Shown here in pieces: positions 8,317-16,671 of a DNA stretch of 64,000 bases. How positions within the stretch are numbered: position 1 is the stretch's first letter; each line of letters begins with the position of its first letter. The position numbers were made by a program, and so were the translations under genes. The notes under the pieces are model-generated. The model was not told the DNA's origin. It saw nothing but the letters and a program-made list of their open reading frames with translations, and did no database searches. This stretch comes from Parolsenella catena. GTDB lineage: Bacteria; Actinomycetota; Coriobacteriia; Coriobacteriales; Atopobiaceae. The stretch is from the NCBI RefSeq assembly GCF_003966955.1, contig NZ_AP019367.1, forward strand, positions 1,240,001 through 1,304,000. Direction: 5' to 3'.

Positions 8317-10158
8317 CTACATGCGCTCCGGGGCGCTGACGCCGATGAGCGAGAGCGTGAGCGCGAGCACGCGACGGCAGGCGTCGCAGGCGGCGAGTCG
8401 GGCCGTGGAGACGACCGCGTCGACCGGGCGTCCCTCGCTGGGCAGCACCTGGCAGACGGTGTAGAAGGCGTGGAACGCCGCGGCGAGCTCCTGCGCGTAG
8501 TGCGTGAGGCGGAACGGAGCGCGGTCGCGGGCGCACCCCTCGACGAGCTCCCCGAACTCGCCGAGCTTGCGGGCAAGCGCGGCCTCGGTGGGGTCGGTGA
8601 GCACGGACAGGTCGCAGTCGATCGGGCAGGCGCGCAGGGCAACCTCGTTCATGCCGAGCTTGGCGGCCTGCTCGGCCGTCACGCCGGCGGCGCGGCGCAG
8701 GATGGAGCAGATGCGCGCGTGGGCGTACTGGACGTAGTAGACGGGGTTCGTGTTGTCCTGGCGCTTCACGGCCTCGATGTCAAAGTCGATCATCTGGTTG
8801 GAGCTCTTGGACACGAGCGTGAAGCGCGTGGCGTCGGCACCCACCTCGTCGAGCAGCTCGCGCAGCGGGACCATGGTGCCCTTGCGCTTGCTCATCTTGA
8901 CGGGCTGGCCGTTGCGCAGCAGGTTCACGAGCTGGCCGAGGAGCACCTCGAACTTGCCCTCGTAGCCCAGGGCATCGGTGGCGGCGCGCACGCGGGCGAT
9001 GTAGCCGTGGTGGTCGGCGCCCCACACGTCGATGACGTGGTCGACGCGCTCGTACTTGTTCCAGTGGTAGGCCACGTCGGAGGCAAAGTAGGTGTAGGCG
9101 CCATCGGCCTTCACGAGCACGCGGTCCTTGTCGTCACCGAAGTCGGTGGAGCGGAACCACAGGGCGCCGTCCTTCTCGAACAGGTATCCCTGCTCGCGCA
9201 GGCGTGCGAAGGCACGGTCGACGGCACTCGTGCCGTTTGCGTCCTTCTCGTAGAGGGAACGCTCGGAGAACCACTGGTCAAAGTCGGTGCGCATGTCCGT
9301 GCAGGTCTGGCGGATGTCGTCGAGCATGAGCTTGTAGCCGCGCTCGCGGAACGACAGCATGCGCTCCTCGGCGTCCGCGCTGACCCAGCGCGTGCCGTCG
9401 GCCTCCATGAAGTGGGCGGCGAGGTCGATGATGTAGTCTCCGCCGTAGGAGTCGGCACCGAGCTTGGCGCGGAAGGCGTCCATGTAGGGGTGGGAGTCGG
9501 GGTGCTCGTCGGCCTCGTCCTCGACGAAGGCGCTCCAGTCGGCGATGAGGGCCTCGTGGGCGGCGTGGGCGTCGACGCCCTTCTCGTCCATGATCTGGGC
9601 GAGCTGCAGGTAGCGCTCGGACACGGAGTTGCCGAACGTGTTCATCTGGTTGCCGTGGTCGTTGACGTAGTATTCGCGCTCCACGTCATAGCCCGCGTGC
9701 TCGAGGACGCGGGAGAGCGAGTCTCCCAGGGCCGCCCAGCGTCCGTGGCCGATGTGCAGCGGGCCCACGGGGTTGGCCGAGACGAACTCCACCTGGACGC
9801 GCTGGCCGGCGCCGAGGTCGGAGCGGCCGAAGTCGGCGCCCTGGACGCGAGCCGTGCGAAAGACCTCGTTGCCGGCGGCCACGGACAGGTAGATGTTGAC
9901 GAAGCCGGGTCCGGCGACGTCCACGTGGTCGACCTCGGGCGAGTCGGGCAGGTGCTTGGCGATGGCCTCGGCGATGGCGCGGGGCGCCATGCGGGCGGCC
10001 TTGGCGCTGCGCAGGGCAACGGTGCTCGTCCAGTCTCCGTGCGAGGAATCGGCCGGGCGCTCGAGACCGAGGTCAGCGACCTCGAACTGAGGCAGCTCAC
10101 CGGCCGCCTGCGCCTCCTCGACCGCTGCGCGGACCAGCTTCTCGATCGTCTCGACCAC
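8317..10158 (-). CDS. argS: Arginyl-tRNA synthetase
   Basis: Class I synthetase that charges tRNA-Arg. The 613-residue protein shows the N-terminal tRNA-recognition domain, the HIGH motif in VGPLHIGHGR (135-138), the KMSKR motif in PVKMSKRKGTM (421-425) and the C-terminal DALR anticodon-binding domain. The start is the GTG at 10158, six bases after AAGGGA. Transcription is probably from a promoter at about 10195-10220, with the 42-bp tandem repeats just upstream of it. A strong terminator follows. Confidence 0.97.
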   Translation of the reverse strand: MVETIEKLVRAAVEEAQAAGELPQFEVADLGLERPADSSHGDWTSTVALRSAKAARMAPRAIAEAIAKHLPDSPEVDHVDVAGPGFVNIYLSVAAGNEVFRTARVQGADFGRSDLGAGQRVQVEFVSANPVGPLHIGHGRWAALGDSLSRVLEHAGYDVEREYYVNDHGNQMNTFGNSVSERYLQLAQIMDEKGVDAHAAHEALIADWSAFVEDEADEHPDSHPYMDAFRAKLGADSYGGDYIIDLAAHFMEADGTRWVSADAEERMLSFRERGYKLMLDDIRQTCTDMRTDFDQWFSERSLYEKDANGTSAVDRAFARLREQGYLFEKDGALWFRSTDFGDDKDRVLVKADGAYTYFASDVAYHWNKYERVDHVIDVWGADHHGYIARVRAATDALGYEGKFEVLLGQLVNLLRNGQPVKMSKRKGTMVPLRELLDEVGADATRFTLVSKSSNQMIDFDIEAVKRQDNTNPVYYVQYAHARICSILRRAAGVTAEQAAKLGMNEVALRACPIDCDLSVLTDPTEAALARKLGEFGELVEGCARDRAPFRLTHYAQELAAAFHAFYTVCQVLPSEGRPVDAVVSTARLAACDACRRVLALTLSLIGVSAPERM

Positions 10159-10194
10159 GATGTATCCCTTCTACGTGCGCGATGTAACTGGTTG

Positions 10195-10223
10195 ATTCTA
10201 GCAGATGCGCAAGGGCGGGCGAA
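10195..10223 (-). promoter_or_regulatory. Putative argS promoter
   Basis: On the minus strand, TAGAAT (10195-10200) is a good -10 element with TTCGCC 17 bp upstream as a weak -35. It predicts a leader of about 30 bases before the argS GTG. Its -35 touches the edge of the repeat array. Confidence 0.45.
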
Positions 10224-10376
10224 CCAAAGGGGACGGGTCCCGTTGGCACCTTGTCAGGTTCGGGACCAAAGGGGACGGGTCCCGTTGGCACCTTGTCAGG
10301 TTCGGGACCAAAGGGGACGGGTCCCGTTGGCGCCTTGTCAGGTTCGGGACCAAAGGAACCCGTCCCCTCTGGCGCC
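10223..10376. repeat. 42-bp tandem repeat, three and a half copies
   Basis: Three consecutive 42-bp units begin at 10223, 10265 and 10307, with the third differing by one base (CGCC for CACC). A partial fourth unit begins at 10349. Each unit contains the palindrome GGGAC-GG-GTCCC and a small ACCT-TGTC-AGGT hairpin. The fourth copy runs into an inverted version of the core (AACCCGTCCCC). The array occupies most of the gap between argS and pncB. It has no open spacers, so it is not CRISPR. Confidence 0.95.
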
Positions 10377-10393
10377 CCCCCTGGCGCCGGCGG

Positions 10394-11872
10394 CTAGGCC
10401 CGCTGGGCCGTGCGCTCCTCGCGCACGAGGCGCTGGCGCAGGCGCGAGAGCTCCGCCTCGATGCCCACGGGATAGACCTGCGGGTTCAGGAAGCGGCGAA
10501 CGGCCGGGTCAAGGTGCATGAGGGCATCCTTGCACGCGCGCTTGGACTCCTCGAGGGTCGGAGCCTCGCCCGCGCGCACGCCGCCGCGCACGACGGGGAC
10601 GAGAAGGTCTTGGCACTCGTAGCCGGCAAAGTCATAGGTGGTCTCGGCGTCCATGACGTCAACGGCGGCGCTCGGGGTGGCCTGGGGCATCGTCTCGTCG
10701 TAGATGACGTCTCCCACCGGGCAGCCCGCCTCGTCATAGAAGCGCGCCACCTGCTGGATGCCGGGGATCGTGCGCTTGTAGGCAACCTCGGACAGCTTCA
10801 TCGTGGGGCGCCAGGAGCTCTCACCGGCCTTGCGGACGGCGCTGAGCTTGTAGACGCCGCCGAGCGAGGGCTGCGGGTCGCACGTGGCGAGCTTGGTGCC
10901 CACGCCAAACGAGTCGATGGGCGCACCCTGGGCAAACAGCGACTGGATGGTGTACTCGTCGAGGTCGTTGGAGGCCGACACCCTCACGTAGGGAAGGCCC
11001 GCCTCGTCAAACGCCCTGCGCGCGAACTTGGAGAGCTTGGCGAGGTCACCCGAGTCGATGCGCACGGCCGCAAGGCGCTCGCCCGCCGCCTCCATCTCCT
11101 TGGCGACGGTGATGGCGTTGGCCACGCCCTGGTGGACGTCGTAGGTGTCCACGAGCAACACGCAGTTCTTGGGGCTCGTGCGGGCAAAGGCGCGGAAGGC
11201 CTCGAGCTCGGAGGGAAACGCCATGACCCAGGAGTGGGCGTGCGTGCCAAAGACGGGGATACCGTAGATCTTGCCCGCAAGGCAGTTGGACGTGGAGCTC
11301 GCGCCGCCCACGTAGGAGGCGCGGGCCACGGCAAGGCCGCCGTCCGGCCCCTGGGCGCGGCGCAGGCCAAAGTCGGAGACCGCATGGCCCTCGGCGGCCT
11401 GGACCACGCGCGCGGTCTTGGTGGCCACGAGCGTCTGGAAGTTCACGAGGTTGAGCAGGGCGGTCTCGATGAGCTGGCAGGCGGCCATGGGTCCCTGCAC
11501 GCGCACGAGCGGCTCACGCGGGAACACGACCTGCCCCTCGGGCACGGCCCAGACGTCGACGTCCATCGCAAAGCCGCCCAGCCACTCGAGGAATGCTGGC
11601 TTGAACAGCGCGCCGCCACCCGGAGCCTGGATGGAGCCAAGGTAGGCGATGTCCTCGTCCGTGTAGCGGAAGTTCTCGACCAGGTCCGCGATCTGGCCCG
11701 TGCCGCAGGCGATAGCGTAGCCGCCGTCGAACGGTGCGTCGCGGAAGAAGACCGTGAAGCACGCCTCGGCGTCCACGAGGCCGCTCTCCCAGAATCCCTG
11801 GGCCATCGTGAGCTCGTACAGGTCCGTGTTGAGCGAGACGTCCGTGGGCCTCGTTGCGTCCGTGAGCGACAT
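10394..11872 (-). CDS. pncB: Nicotinate phosphoribosyltransferase
   Basis: This enzyme salvages nicotinate by joining it to PRPP, giving nicotinate mononucleotide for NAD synthesis. The 492-residue protein starts with the family's NTDLYELTMAQGFWESGL and carries SDFGLRRAQGPDGGL, SNCLAGKIYGIPVFGTHAHS and VRIDSGDLAKLSKFAR, which form the active site including the histidine that is phosphorylated. The ATG at 11872 follows GGGGAG at four bases. It lies downstream of the small coiled-coil membrane protein gene with an 84-bp gap. The reaction is known for the family; substrate choice (nicotinate rather than nicotinamide) is inferred from the family. Confidence 0.95.
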   Translation of the reverse strand: MSLTDATRPTDVSLNTDLYELTMAQGFWESGLVDAEACFTVFFRDAPFDGGYAIACGTGQIADLVENFRYTDEDIAYLGSIQAPGGGALFKPAFLEWLGGFAMDVDVWAVPEGQVVFPREPLVRVQGPMAACQLIETALLNLVNFQTLVATKTARVVQAAEGHAVSDFGLRRAQGPDGGLAVARASYVGGASSTSNCLAGKIYGIPVFGTHAHSWVMAFPSELEAFRAFARTSPKNCVLLVDTYDVHQGVANAITVAKEMEAAGERLAAVRIDSGDLAKLSKFARRAFDEAGLPYVRVSASNDLDEYTIQSLFAQGAPIDSFGVGTKLATCDPQPSLGGVYKLSAVRKAGESSWRPTMKLSEVAYKRTIPGIQQVARFYDEAGCPVGDVIYDETMPQATPSAAVDVMDAETTYDFAGYECQDLLVPVVRGGVRAGEAPTLEESKRACKDALMHLDPAVRRFLNPQVYPVGIEAELSRLRQRLVREERTAQRA

Positions 11873-11956
11873 TGCGCTCCCCTCTTTCGTGTGTTGCGTT
11901 GCGCCGGATGTGTTGCGCGCGTGGCACCCGCCGCACCGATGCGGGCGGCTGTGACC

Positions 11957-12268
11957 CTAGTTGGCGATGAGGCCGCCGCCTACGACGCTGATGACGAACA
12001 GCGCCACGATGACGGCGAGCGCGAGCAGGACGATCTTCTGGCCAACGGGCATCTTGAGGTCGTCGTCGGGCTCCATGTACTCGCGGGCGCGCTCGCGGCG
12101 CTGGGCATCGAGCGCGTCGCGCTCGGCCTCGGCCTTCTCGACGCGCAGGCGCTCGAGCTCGACCTTCTGCGCGGCGTCTGCCTGGGCACGCTCGCGGGCG
12201 GCCTTCTCGGCACGCAGGCGCCGGAGCTCCTCGCGCTCCTCGTCGGTCAGGGGTGTCTCGTCTGCCAT
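11957..12268 (-). CDS. Small coiled-coil protein with C-terminal membrane helix
   Basis: I do not recognise this 103-residue protein. It begins MADETPLTDEEREELRRLR, has a charged coiled coil rich in Arg, Glu and Ala (about 8-65) and ends in one membrane helix (about 76-98) with only a few residues after it. It is therefore a tail-anchored type. The ATG at 12268 is preceded by GAGGAG at six bases; an upstream ATG at 12292 lacks a site. Confidence 0.7.
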   Translation of the reverse strand: MADETPLTDEEREELRRLRAEKAARERAQADAAQKVELERLRVEKAEAERDALDAQRRERAREYMEPDDDLKMPVGQKIVLLALAVIVALFVISVVGGGLIAN

Positions 12269-12350
12269 GGATGCTCCTCGTGTCTGCCCCATGGGGCATG
12301 GTTTGGTTGGCTGGGTTCTCGGCCTTTAGTCTAGCCGTTCCGGGTGGGCG

Positions 12351-13304
12351 CTAGTCGCGCCGGGGCAGCTCCAGCTCCGGGCCATCGACGCCCGTCATGT
12401 CAAAGGCCGGCACGAAGCTCTCCGAGACCGTGCCGCCCTGCTGCCACCACATGCGCTCGAATCCCAGGTCGTCCGCATGGTCGAGCACGAGCTCGTACTC
12501 CTCGTCCGTAACGGCGCGTGCTAGCTCCCCGCCGTGGGCGCGGCACGCCTCGTTTGGCGTGTACTGGTTCATGACGGAGATGTCCACGTCGTTGCCGGCA
12601 AGCTCCCACACGCGGTCGAGCACGGCCATGGAGTCCTGCGCATGCCCCGGGAGCACGAGGTGGCGGACGATGATGCCGCGCAGCATCCTGCCGTCCTGCC
12701 CATTGGCGGCGCCACCGCAGGCGCGCACGCTCTCGAGCATGGCCGAGAGGGCGCGCGAGGCCACCTCGGGATAGTCGCGGGCGCGGGAAAGCCTGGCGGC
12801 AAGGTCTGCGCTCGCGTACTTGAAGTCCGTGAGCCACACGTCCACGACCTGCGAGAGCAGTCGGACGCACTCGGGCGTCTCGTAGCCGCCCGTGTTGCAC
12901 ACGATGGGAATGGAGAGGCCGGCCTCGCGGGCCAAGCGCGCCGCCTCGACGACCTGCGGCGCAAAGTGGCCGGGGGTCACGAGGTTGATGTTGAGCGCGC
13001 CCTGGTCCTGGAGCTCGAGCATCATCTGGGCCACGCGGGCAACGGAGATGTCCGCCCCGAAGTTGCCCGAGCTGATCTGGGCGTTCTGGCAGAAGACGCA
13101 GCGAAGCGTGCAGGCCGAGAAGAAGATGGCGCCGGAGCCGGCCTCGCCCGAGATGGGCGGCTCCTCCCAGAAGTGCAGGGCCGAGCGGGCCACGCGCAGG
13201 CTCGACGTGGCCCCGCAGGCTCCCCGCGCCCCCGCGGCACGGTTTGCCCCGCACGAGCGCGGGCAGAGGTGGCAAGAGGCGTATTCGCGCGGCATCTGCT
13301 CCAT
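12351..13304 (-). CDS. Radical SAM activase-like protein (PflA/AmmeMemoRadiSam-type)
   Basis: A 317-residue radical SAM protein. The cluster motif CTLRCVFCQN (CX3CX2C) is near residue 70, after an N-terminal CHLCPRSCG pair of cysteines near residue 10 that may hold a second metal site. The later segments VCNTGGYETPECVRLL and VWLTDFKYA resemble pyruvate formate-lyase activating enzyme-type proteins, and the family is often annotated as such; the actual target is unknown. The ATG at 13304 has GGGAGG four bases upstream; a longer reading would run into the tRNA terminator. The gene follows tRNA-Ala and its terminator, so it probably has its own promoter. Confidence 0.8.
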   Translation of the reverse strand: MEQMPREYASCHLCPRSCGANRAAGARGACGATSSLRVARSALHFWEEPPISGEAGSGAIFFSACTLRCVFCQNAQISSGNFGADISVARVAQMMLELQDQGALNINLVTPGHFAPQVVEAARLAREAGLSIPIVCNTGGYETPECVRLLSQVVDVWLTDFKYASADLAARLSRARDYPEVASRALSAMLESVRACGGAANGQDGRMLRGIIVRHLVLPGHAQDSMAVLDRVWELAGNDVDISVMNQYTPNEACRAHGGELARAVTDEEYELVLDHADDLGFERMWWQQGGTVSESFVPAFDMTGVDGPELELPRRD

Positions 13305-13346
13305 GGGGCCTCCCAACGGCCCCGCCGCCACGACGAGGCTCGATAC

Positions 13347-13376
13347 AAAAAGAGCGGACCACATCGTGGCCCGCTC
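13347..13376 (-). terminator. Terminator of tRNA-Ala
   Basis: An 11-bp hairpin with a three-base loop (13352-13376, arms GAGCGGACCAC and GTGGCCCGCTC with one G-T pair) is followed on the minus strand by TTTTTG. It lies ten bases after the tRNA. Confidence 0.9.
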
Positions 13377-13385
13377 GGCAATTCC

Positions 13386-13461
13386 TGGTGGAGACGAAGG
13401 GAATCGAACCCTCGGCCTCTGCCATGCGACGGCAGCGCTCTCCCAGCTGAGCTACGTCCCC
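13386..13461 (-). tRNA. tRNA-Ala (anticodon CGC)
   Basis: The minus strand folds into a full cloverleaf: acceptor GGGGACG with CGTCTCC, D arm GCTC-GAGC, anticodon stem CTGCC-GGCAG with loop GTCGCAT giving anticodon CGC (codon GCG), and T arm GAGGG-TTCGATT-CCCTT. The CCA end is encoded. Confidence 0.96.
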
Positions 13462-13531
13462 AGGCGCGTTTGCGCGAGGGCTATTGTACCGTGACGAGAG
13501 CCCCTGTCAAACGAGAAAGTGCATGAGGCGA

Positions 13532-13706
13532 CAAAAAACAACGTCGCTCCCCGCAGGTGCGATAATGAACCCACCTCTCAGAAGGTGGGTGCCCTCGCCG
13601 GCTGTTCCAGCTTCCCCCGAGCGGAGGATGCCTGTACTGAGCTCGGTATATGGGCTCCCAGGAAACGCTTGTCGGTTCACCCAGTTTGCCCTGCGGGGAG
13701 CTGACA
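13532..13706 (-). ncRNA. ssrS: Structured ncRNA, probable 6S RNA
   Basis: About 175 bases on the minus strand have all the marks of a stand-alone RNA gene: a promoter, a perfect 12-bp closing stem joining both ends (13690-13701 with 13546-13557), a T-rich end (TTGTTTTTTG) and no convincing reading frame. Inside are a small hairpin with CCCACC and GGTGGG arms near the 3' side (13570-13589) and an apical CCGAGC-GCTCGG stem. A long rod with a central open region and a small 3'-side hairpin is the shape of 6S RNA, the regulator that binds RNA polymerase holoenzyme. The SRP RNA signature loop, the tmRNA ends and the RNase P core motif are not seen. The 6S name is an inference from shape and size. 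Confidence 0.6.
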
Positions 13707-13711
13707 TCTCC

Positions 13712-13740
13712 ACTATACCCAAGCCGTTCGTCTATGCCAG
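13712..13740 (-). promoter_or_regulatory. Promoter of the 6S-like RNA
   Basis: TATAGT (13712-13717) is the -10 and CTGGCA (13735-13740) the -35, separated by exactly 17 bp. A start about six bases after the -10 puts the 5' end close to the closing stem of the RNA. Confidence 0.6.
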
Positions 13741-13866
13741 TCTTGACATGAGGCGGCGCTCGGTTTTGCCCCCTGAGCCAGCGACAACAAGCTGGTATCA
13801 TAGATATGTTTCATCGATTGGAAACCTTGTGCCGGCGATGCCCGCGACTGCGAAAGGCTGCACGTT

Positions 13867-15090
13867 TTGGTGAGAGAGTGGATCCCGTATGCGTCCCTGT
13901 TCGTCACGGCGCTCGTCGTGACGCTCGTGGCGACGCCGCTCGCCCGCATCATCGCCACGCGCCTGGGCGCCGTCGACAAGCCCAGCAAGCGCCGCATCAA
14001 CAAGAGAACGATTCCCCGCATGGGCGGCATCGCCATCTTCCTCGCGCTCGTCGCCGCGGCGGCGGTCCAGATCATGGGCACCAGATGGCTCGGCTGGCCC
14101 AGCGTGCTCACGCCCGGCAGGTTCTCCACCGTCAACTACCCGCTGCTTGGCGTCTCGTTCCTCGTGATCTTTCTCACAGGGGCCATTGACGACGTCGTGC
14201 AGCTCAAGCCGCTCGCAAAGCTTGCGGGCCAGGTCTTGGCCGCCATCATTGCCGTCATGGCCGGCCTCACCGTGGGCGCCATCGTCAACCCGTTTGCCCC
14301 GGGCGAGGTCGTGCTCGGCTGGGTGGCGTGCCCCATGACGGTCATATACCTCGTTGCCTACGTGAACATCATCAACCTCATCGACGGGCTCGACGGCCTG
14401 GCCTCGGGCATCACGTTCATCTCGAGCTGCACGCTGTTCTTTCTGGCCACGCAGTCCGGCCGGCTCGACGCCGCCGCCGTCTCCATCGCCGTTGCCGGCG
14501 CCACGCTCGGCTTTCTGCGCTACAACTTCAACCCGGCATCCATCTTCCTCGGTGACTCCGGCTCGCTGCTCCTCGGCTTTGCCCTGGGCGCGGTATCGCT
14601 GCTCAACGTGAGGCGCGTGGCCGGCCTCACGACGATCATCGTGCCGCTCGTCATCTCGTTCGTGCCCATCATCGACACGTTCTCGGCCATCATCCGACGC
14701 AAGCGCGCCCACGTGAGCGTGGGCCAGGCCGACAAGGGCCACATCCACCACCGCCTCATCCAGGACGGTTACAACCAGCGCCAGGCCGTGCTGCTCATGT
14801 ACCTGTGGACCGCCATGCTGAGCGGGGGCGCCATCTTGATGACCAAGATCGAGACCGCCCCCAGGATCATCGTGTTCTGCGTGCTCATCGGCGCCTCTTT
14901 TGGCTTCGCCGCGCACCTTCACCTGTTCGACCCGGTCCTTTTGCACCACTACAACCCCAAGAGCGGCGAGGACGAGCTCGTCTCCCCCGATGACCCGGCC
15001 TTCGCCGTGGAGCAGGCCCGCCGCGAGGAGAAGTCCGAGGAGCGCCGCGAGGAGTTCGTGGACCGCCTTCTGCATCACGACGACGAGTAG
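13867..15090 (+). CDS. WecA/TagO-type undecaprenyl-phosphate sugar phosphotransferase
   Basis: Membrane enzyme that moves a sugar-1-phosphate, usually GlcNAc-1-P, from UDP-sugar to undecaprenyl phosphate, starting a cell-envelope polymer. The 407-residue protein has about ten membrane helices. It carries the MraY/WecA family motifs: DKPSKRRINKRTIPRMGGI after helix 1, the acidic FLTGAIDDVVQLKP, NIINLIDGLDGLASG, FNPASIFLGDSGSLLLG and the cytoplasmic His motif KGHIHHRLI. The HHRL motif is that of WecA/TagO rather than MraY. The C-terminal 60 residues are charged and look cytoplasmic. Start is TTG at 13867 or GTG at 13870; both sit after AAAGG. The gene stands alone, so the polymer it feeds cannot be told. 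Confidence 0.9.
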   Translation: MVREWIPYASLFVTALVVTLVATPLARIIATRLGAVDKPSKRRINKRTIPRMGGIAIFLALVAAAAVQIMGTRWLGWPSVLTPGRFSTVNYPLLGVSFLVIFLTGAIDDVVQLKPLAKLAGQVLAAIIAVMAGLTVGAIVNPFAPGEVVLGWVACPMTVIYLVAYVNIINLIDGLDGLASGITFISSCTLFFLATQSGRLDAAAVSIAVAGATLGFLRYNFNPASIFLGDSGSLLLGFALGAVSLLNVRRVAGLTTIIVPLVISFVPIIDTFSAIIRRKRAHVSVGQADKGHIHHRLIQDGYNQRQAVLLMYLWTAMLSGGAILMTKIETAPRIIVFCVLIGASFGFAAHLHLFDPVLLHHYNPKSGEDELVSPDDPAFAVEQARREEKSEERREEFVDRLLHHDDE

Positions 15091-15254
15091 AGCGCGGGCG
15101 TTTGCGCGTCGCCGCGCCGCGCCCAAATGGCACAGCCTGCCTGCGAGCCAGTGATGCGCAAATCCGCGCGTTTGTCACATTCTGGCGTACACAACGGCGC
15201 AGACGTAACGATTACGCTGTTGTGACGCAGAAGCGGACACGCCAAAGACATCTC

Positions 15255-15283
15255 GTCCCAGAGGCATCTGACACCTTTGGGAC
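15255..15283. repeat. 29-nt palindromic intergenic element, copy A
   Basis: GTCCCAGAGG and CCTTTGGGAC form an imperfect inverted repeat around CATCTGACA. A near-identical element is at 47575-47603. The gap 15091-15353 otherwise holds only the rplT terminator. Confidence 0.8.
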
Positions 15284-15290
15284 ACTCCCA

Positions 15291-15330
15291 GAAACAAAGA
15301 GAGGCCCGCACGCGATTGCATGCGGGCCTC
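15291..15330 (-). terminator. Terminator of the infC-rpmI-rplT operon
   Basis: A 13-bp hairpin with arms GAGGCCCGCACGC and GCATGCGGGCCTC and a four-base loop (15301-15330) is followed on the minus strand by TCTTTGTTTC. It lies 23 bp past the rplT stop. Confidence 0.88.
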
Positions 15331-15353
15331 GAAGCCACGAATATGTGGGTCGC

Positions 15354-15719
15354 TTACTCGGCGTCGGCGAGGGCCTTCTTGGCGACCTCGGCCAGGGCGG
15401 CGAACGCAGCCTCGTCCTCGTAGGCGATCTGCGAGAGGACCTTGCGGTCCAGCTCGACGCCGGCGAGCTTCAGGCCGTGCATGAACGTGGAGTAGCTCAT
15501 GTCGTTCATGCGGGCGGCGGCGTTGATGCGCTGGATCCAGAGACGACGGACGTCGCGCTTCTTGTTGCGGCGGTCACGGTACTGGTACTGCAGGGAGTGC
15601 TGGACCTGCTCCTTCATGCCGCGGAAGGTGCGGGAGGAAGTGCCGTAGTAGCCCTTGGAGAGCTCCTTGAGGGTCTGACGCTTCTTACGGCCAGCAACGG
15701 CGCGCTTGACTCGTGCCAT
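15354..15719 (-). CDS. rplT: Large ribosomal subunit protein bL20
   Basis: Ribosomal protein of the 50S subunit, needed for early assembly. The 121-residue protein is full length and starts [20 protein letters not shown], with the basic N-terminal helix and the compact C-terminal RNA-binding domain. It is the last gene of the infC-rpmI-rplT operon and is followed by a strong terminator. Confidence 0.98.
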   Translation of the reverse strand: MARVKRAVAGRKKRQTLKELSKGYYGTSSRTFRGMKEQVQHSLQYQYRDRRNKKRDVRRLWIQRINAAARMNDMSYSTFMHGLKLAGVELDRKVLSQIAYEDEAAFAALAEVAKKALADAE

Positions 15720-15765
15720 GTTAGATCAACTCCTAGTGAAAAAAGAACGGACAGGCGCGAGTGCG

Positions 15766-15960
15766 CTACTTGCCCATGCGGGACGAAACGACCTTGACGT
15801 CGGCCTTGGCGAGCTCGGTCTCCTTGCGGAAACCGCGGATGCGCTTCTGGGACTTCTTGGTCAGGATGTGGCTCTTGAAAGCCTTGGCGCGCATGATCTT
15901 GCCGGTGCCGGTGCGGCGGAAACGCTTGGCCGTACCCTTGTGCGTCTTCATCTTAGGCAT
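15766..15960 (-). CDS. rpmI: Large ribosomal subunit protein bL35
   Basis: A 64-residue basic ribosomal protein beginning [20 protein letters not shown], which is the conserved bL35 start. The ATG at 15960 is fixed by that motif. It lies one base after the infC stop and 46 bp before rplT, in the standard operon order. Confidence 0.98.
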   Translation of the reverse strand: MPKMKTHKGTAKRFRRTGTGKIMRAKAFKSHILTKKSQKRIRGFRKETELAKADVKVVSSRMGK

Positions 15961-15961
15961 G

Positions 15962-16540
15962 CTAGTTCTCCTTCGTATCCTTCTCGCTCGCCTCGGCGGC
16001 CTTCTCATCGAAGGCGCCCTTGATCGGCGCGACGAGCATGTGCATGTTGCGGCCCTCCATCTTCGGCTGGCTCTCAACCGTGGCGTAGGGCTTGAGGTCG
16101 GCGGCCAGTCGCTCGAGGACGTTGAGACCCTGCTCGGGGTGAGCCATCTCGCGACCGCGGAACATGATGGTCACCTTCACGCGCGCGCCCTTCTTGAGGA
16201 AGCGCATGACGTGGCCCTTCTTGGTCTCGTAGTCGCCGGTGTCGATCTTGGGACGGAACTTCATCTCCTTGACCTCGACCTTGGCCTGCTTCTTGCGAGC
16301 CTGCTTGGCCTTGATCGCCTGCTCGTACTTGTACTTGCCGTAATCCATGACCTTGCAGACGGGCGGCTCGGCGTTCGGGGCGATCTCGACAAGGTCGAGA
16401 CCCTGCTCGGAGGCGATGCGGAGGGCATCACGGACACCGAACTGACCAAGCTGGGAGCCGTCGACGCCAATCAGGCGGCAGACTCGAGCGGTGATCTCCC
16501 CGTTAATACGGGGACCTTCGGACTTTGCTATCTTACACAC
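15962..16540 (-). CDS. infC: Translation initiation factor IF-3
   Basis: IF-3 binds the 30S subunit and checks the start codon. The N-domain [19 protein letters not shown], the linker rich in Lys and Ala, and the C-domain [23 protein letters not shown] are all present. The start is unclear: GTG at 16540 gives 192 residues with AGGGA seven bases upstream; ATA at 16531 gives [11 protein letters not shown] with a GGAAGG eight bases upstream. Rare start codons (AUU, AUC, AUA) are usual in infC and allow IF-3 to limit its own synthesis, so ATA is a real option. A leader with a terminator-like attenuator precedes the gene. Confidence 0.93.
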   Translation of the reverse strand: MCKIAKSEGPRINGEITARVCRLIGVDGSQLGQFGVRDALRIASEQGLDLVEIAPNAEPPVCKVMDYGKYKYEQAIKAKQARKKQAKVEVKEMKFRPKIDTGDYETKKGHVMRFLKKGARVKVTIMFRGREMAHPEQGLNVLERLAADLKPYATVESQPKMEGRNMHMLVAPIKGAFDEKAAEASEKDTKEN

Positions 16541-16637
16541 CTTCCCTTCCCTGCGGCGTGCCTTGCGGGCACCTCGCCGCTTGCGTGACGTGCGACCCTG
16601 TGCCGCGCGTCGCAATGCCGCGGGCCTGGACCCGCAA

Positions 16638-16671
16638 CGAAAAACCGGAGCTGCGCTTGGCACAGCTCCGG
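16638..16671 (-). terminator. Attenuator hairpin in the infC leader
   Basis: A perfect 9-bp hairpin with arms CCGGAGCTG and CAGCTCCGG (16645-16671) is followed on the minus strand by TTTTTCG. It lies about 100 bases before the infC start and well inside the predicted transcript, so it probably works as an attenuator. Firmicutes have an L20-dependent leader at this operon; whether this one answers to L20 is inference. Confidence 0.75.

Noticed and set aside
10223-10376. Possible CRISPR array
   Set aside because: The units follow one another directly with no unique spacers and there are no cas genes.
13532-13706. SRP RNA, tmRNA or RNase P RNA
   Set aside because: The SRP GGAA loop motif, tRNA-like tmRNA ends and the RNase P core motif were looked for and are not present.
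13484-13873. Small reading frames on both strands in the 6S-like region
   Set aside because: They have no ribosome sites or family features, and the closing stem, promoter and terminator explain the region as RNA.
15102-15797. Plus-strand gene over rplT
   Set aside because: It is the shadow of the ribosomal protein genes on the minus strand and begins in the terminator region.
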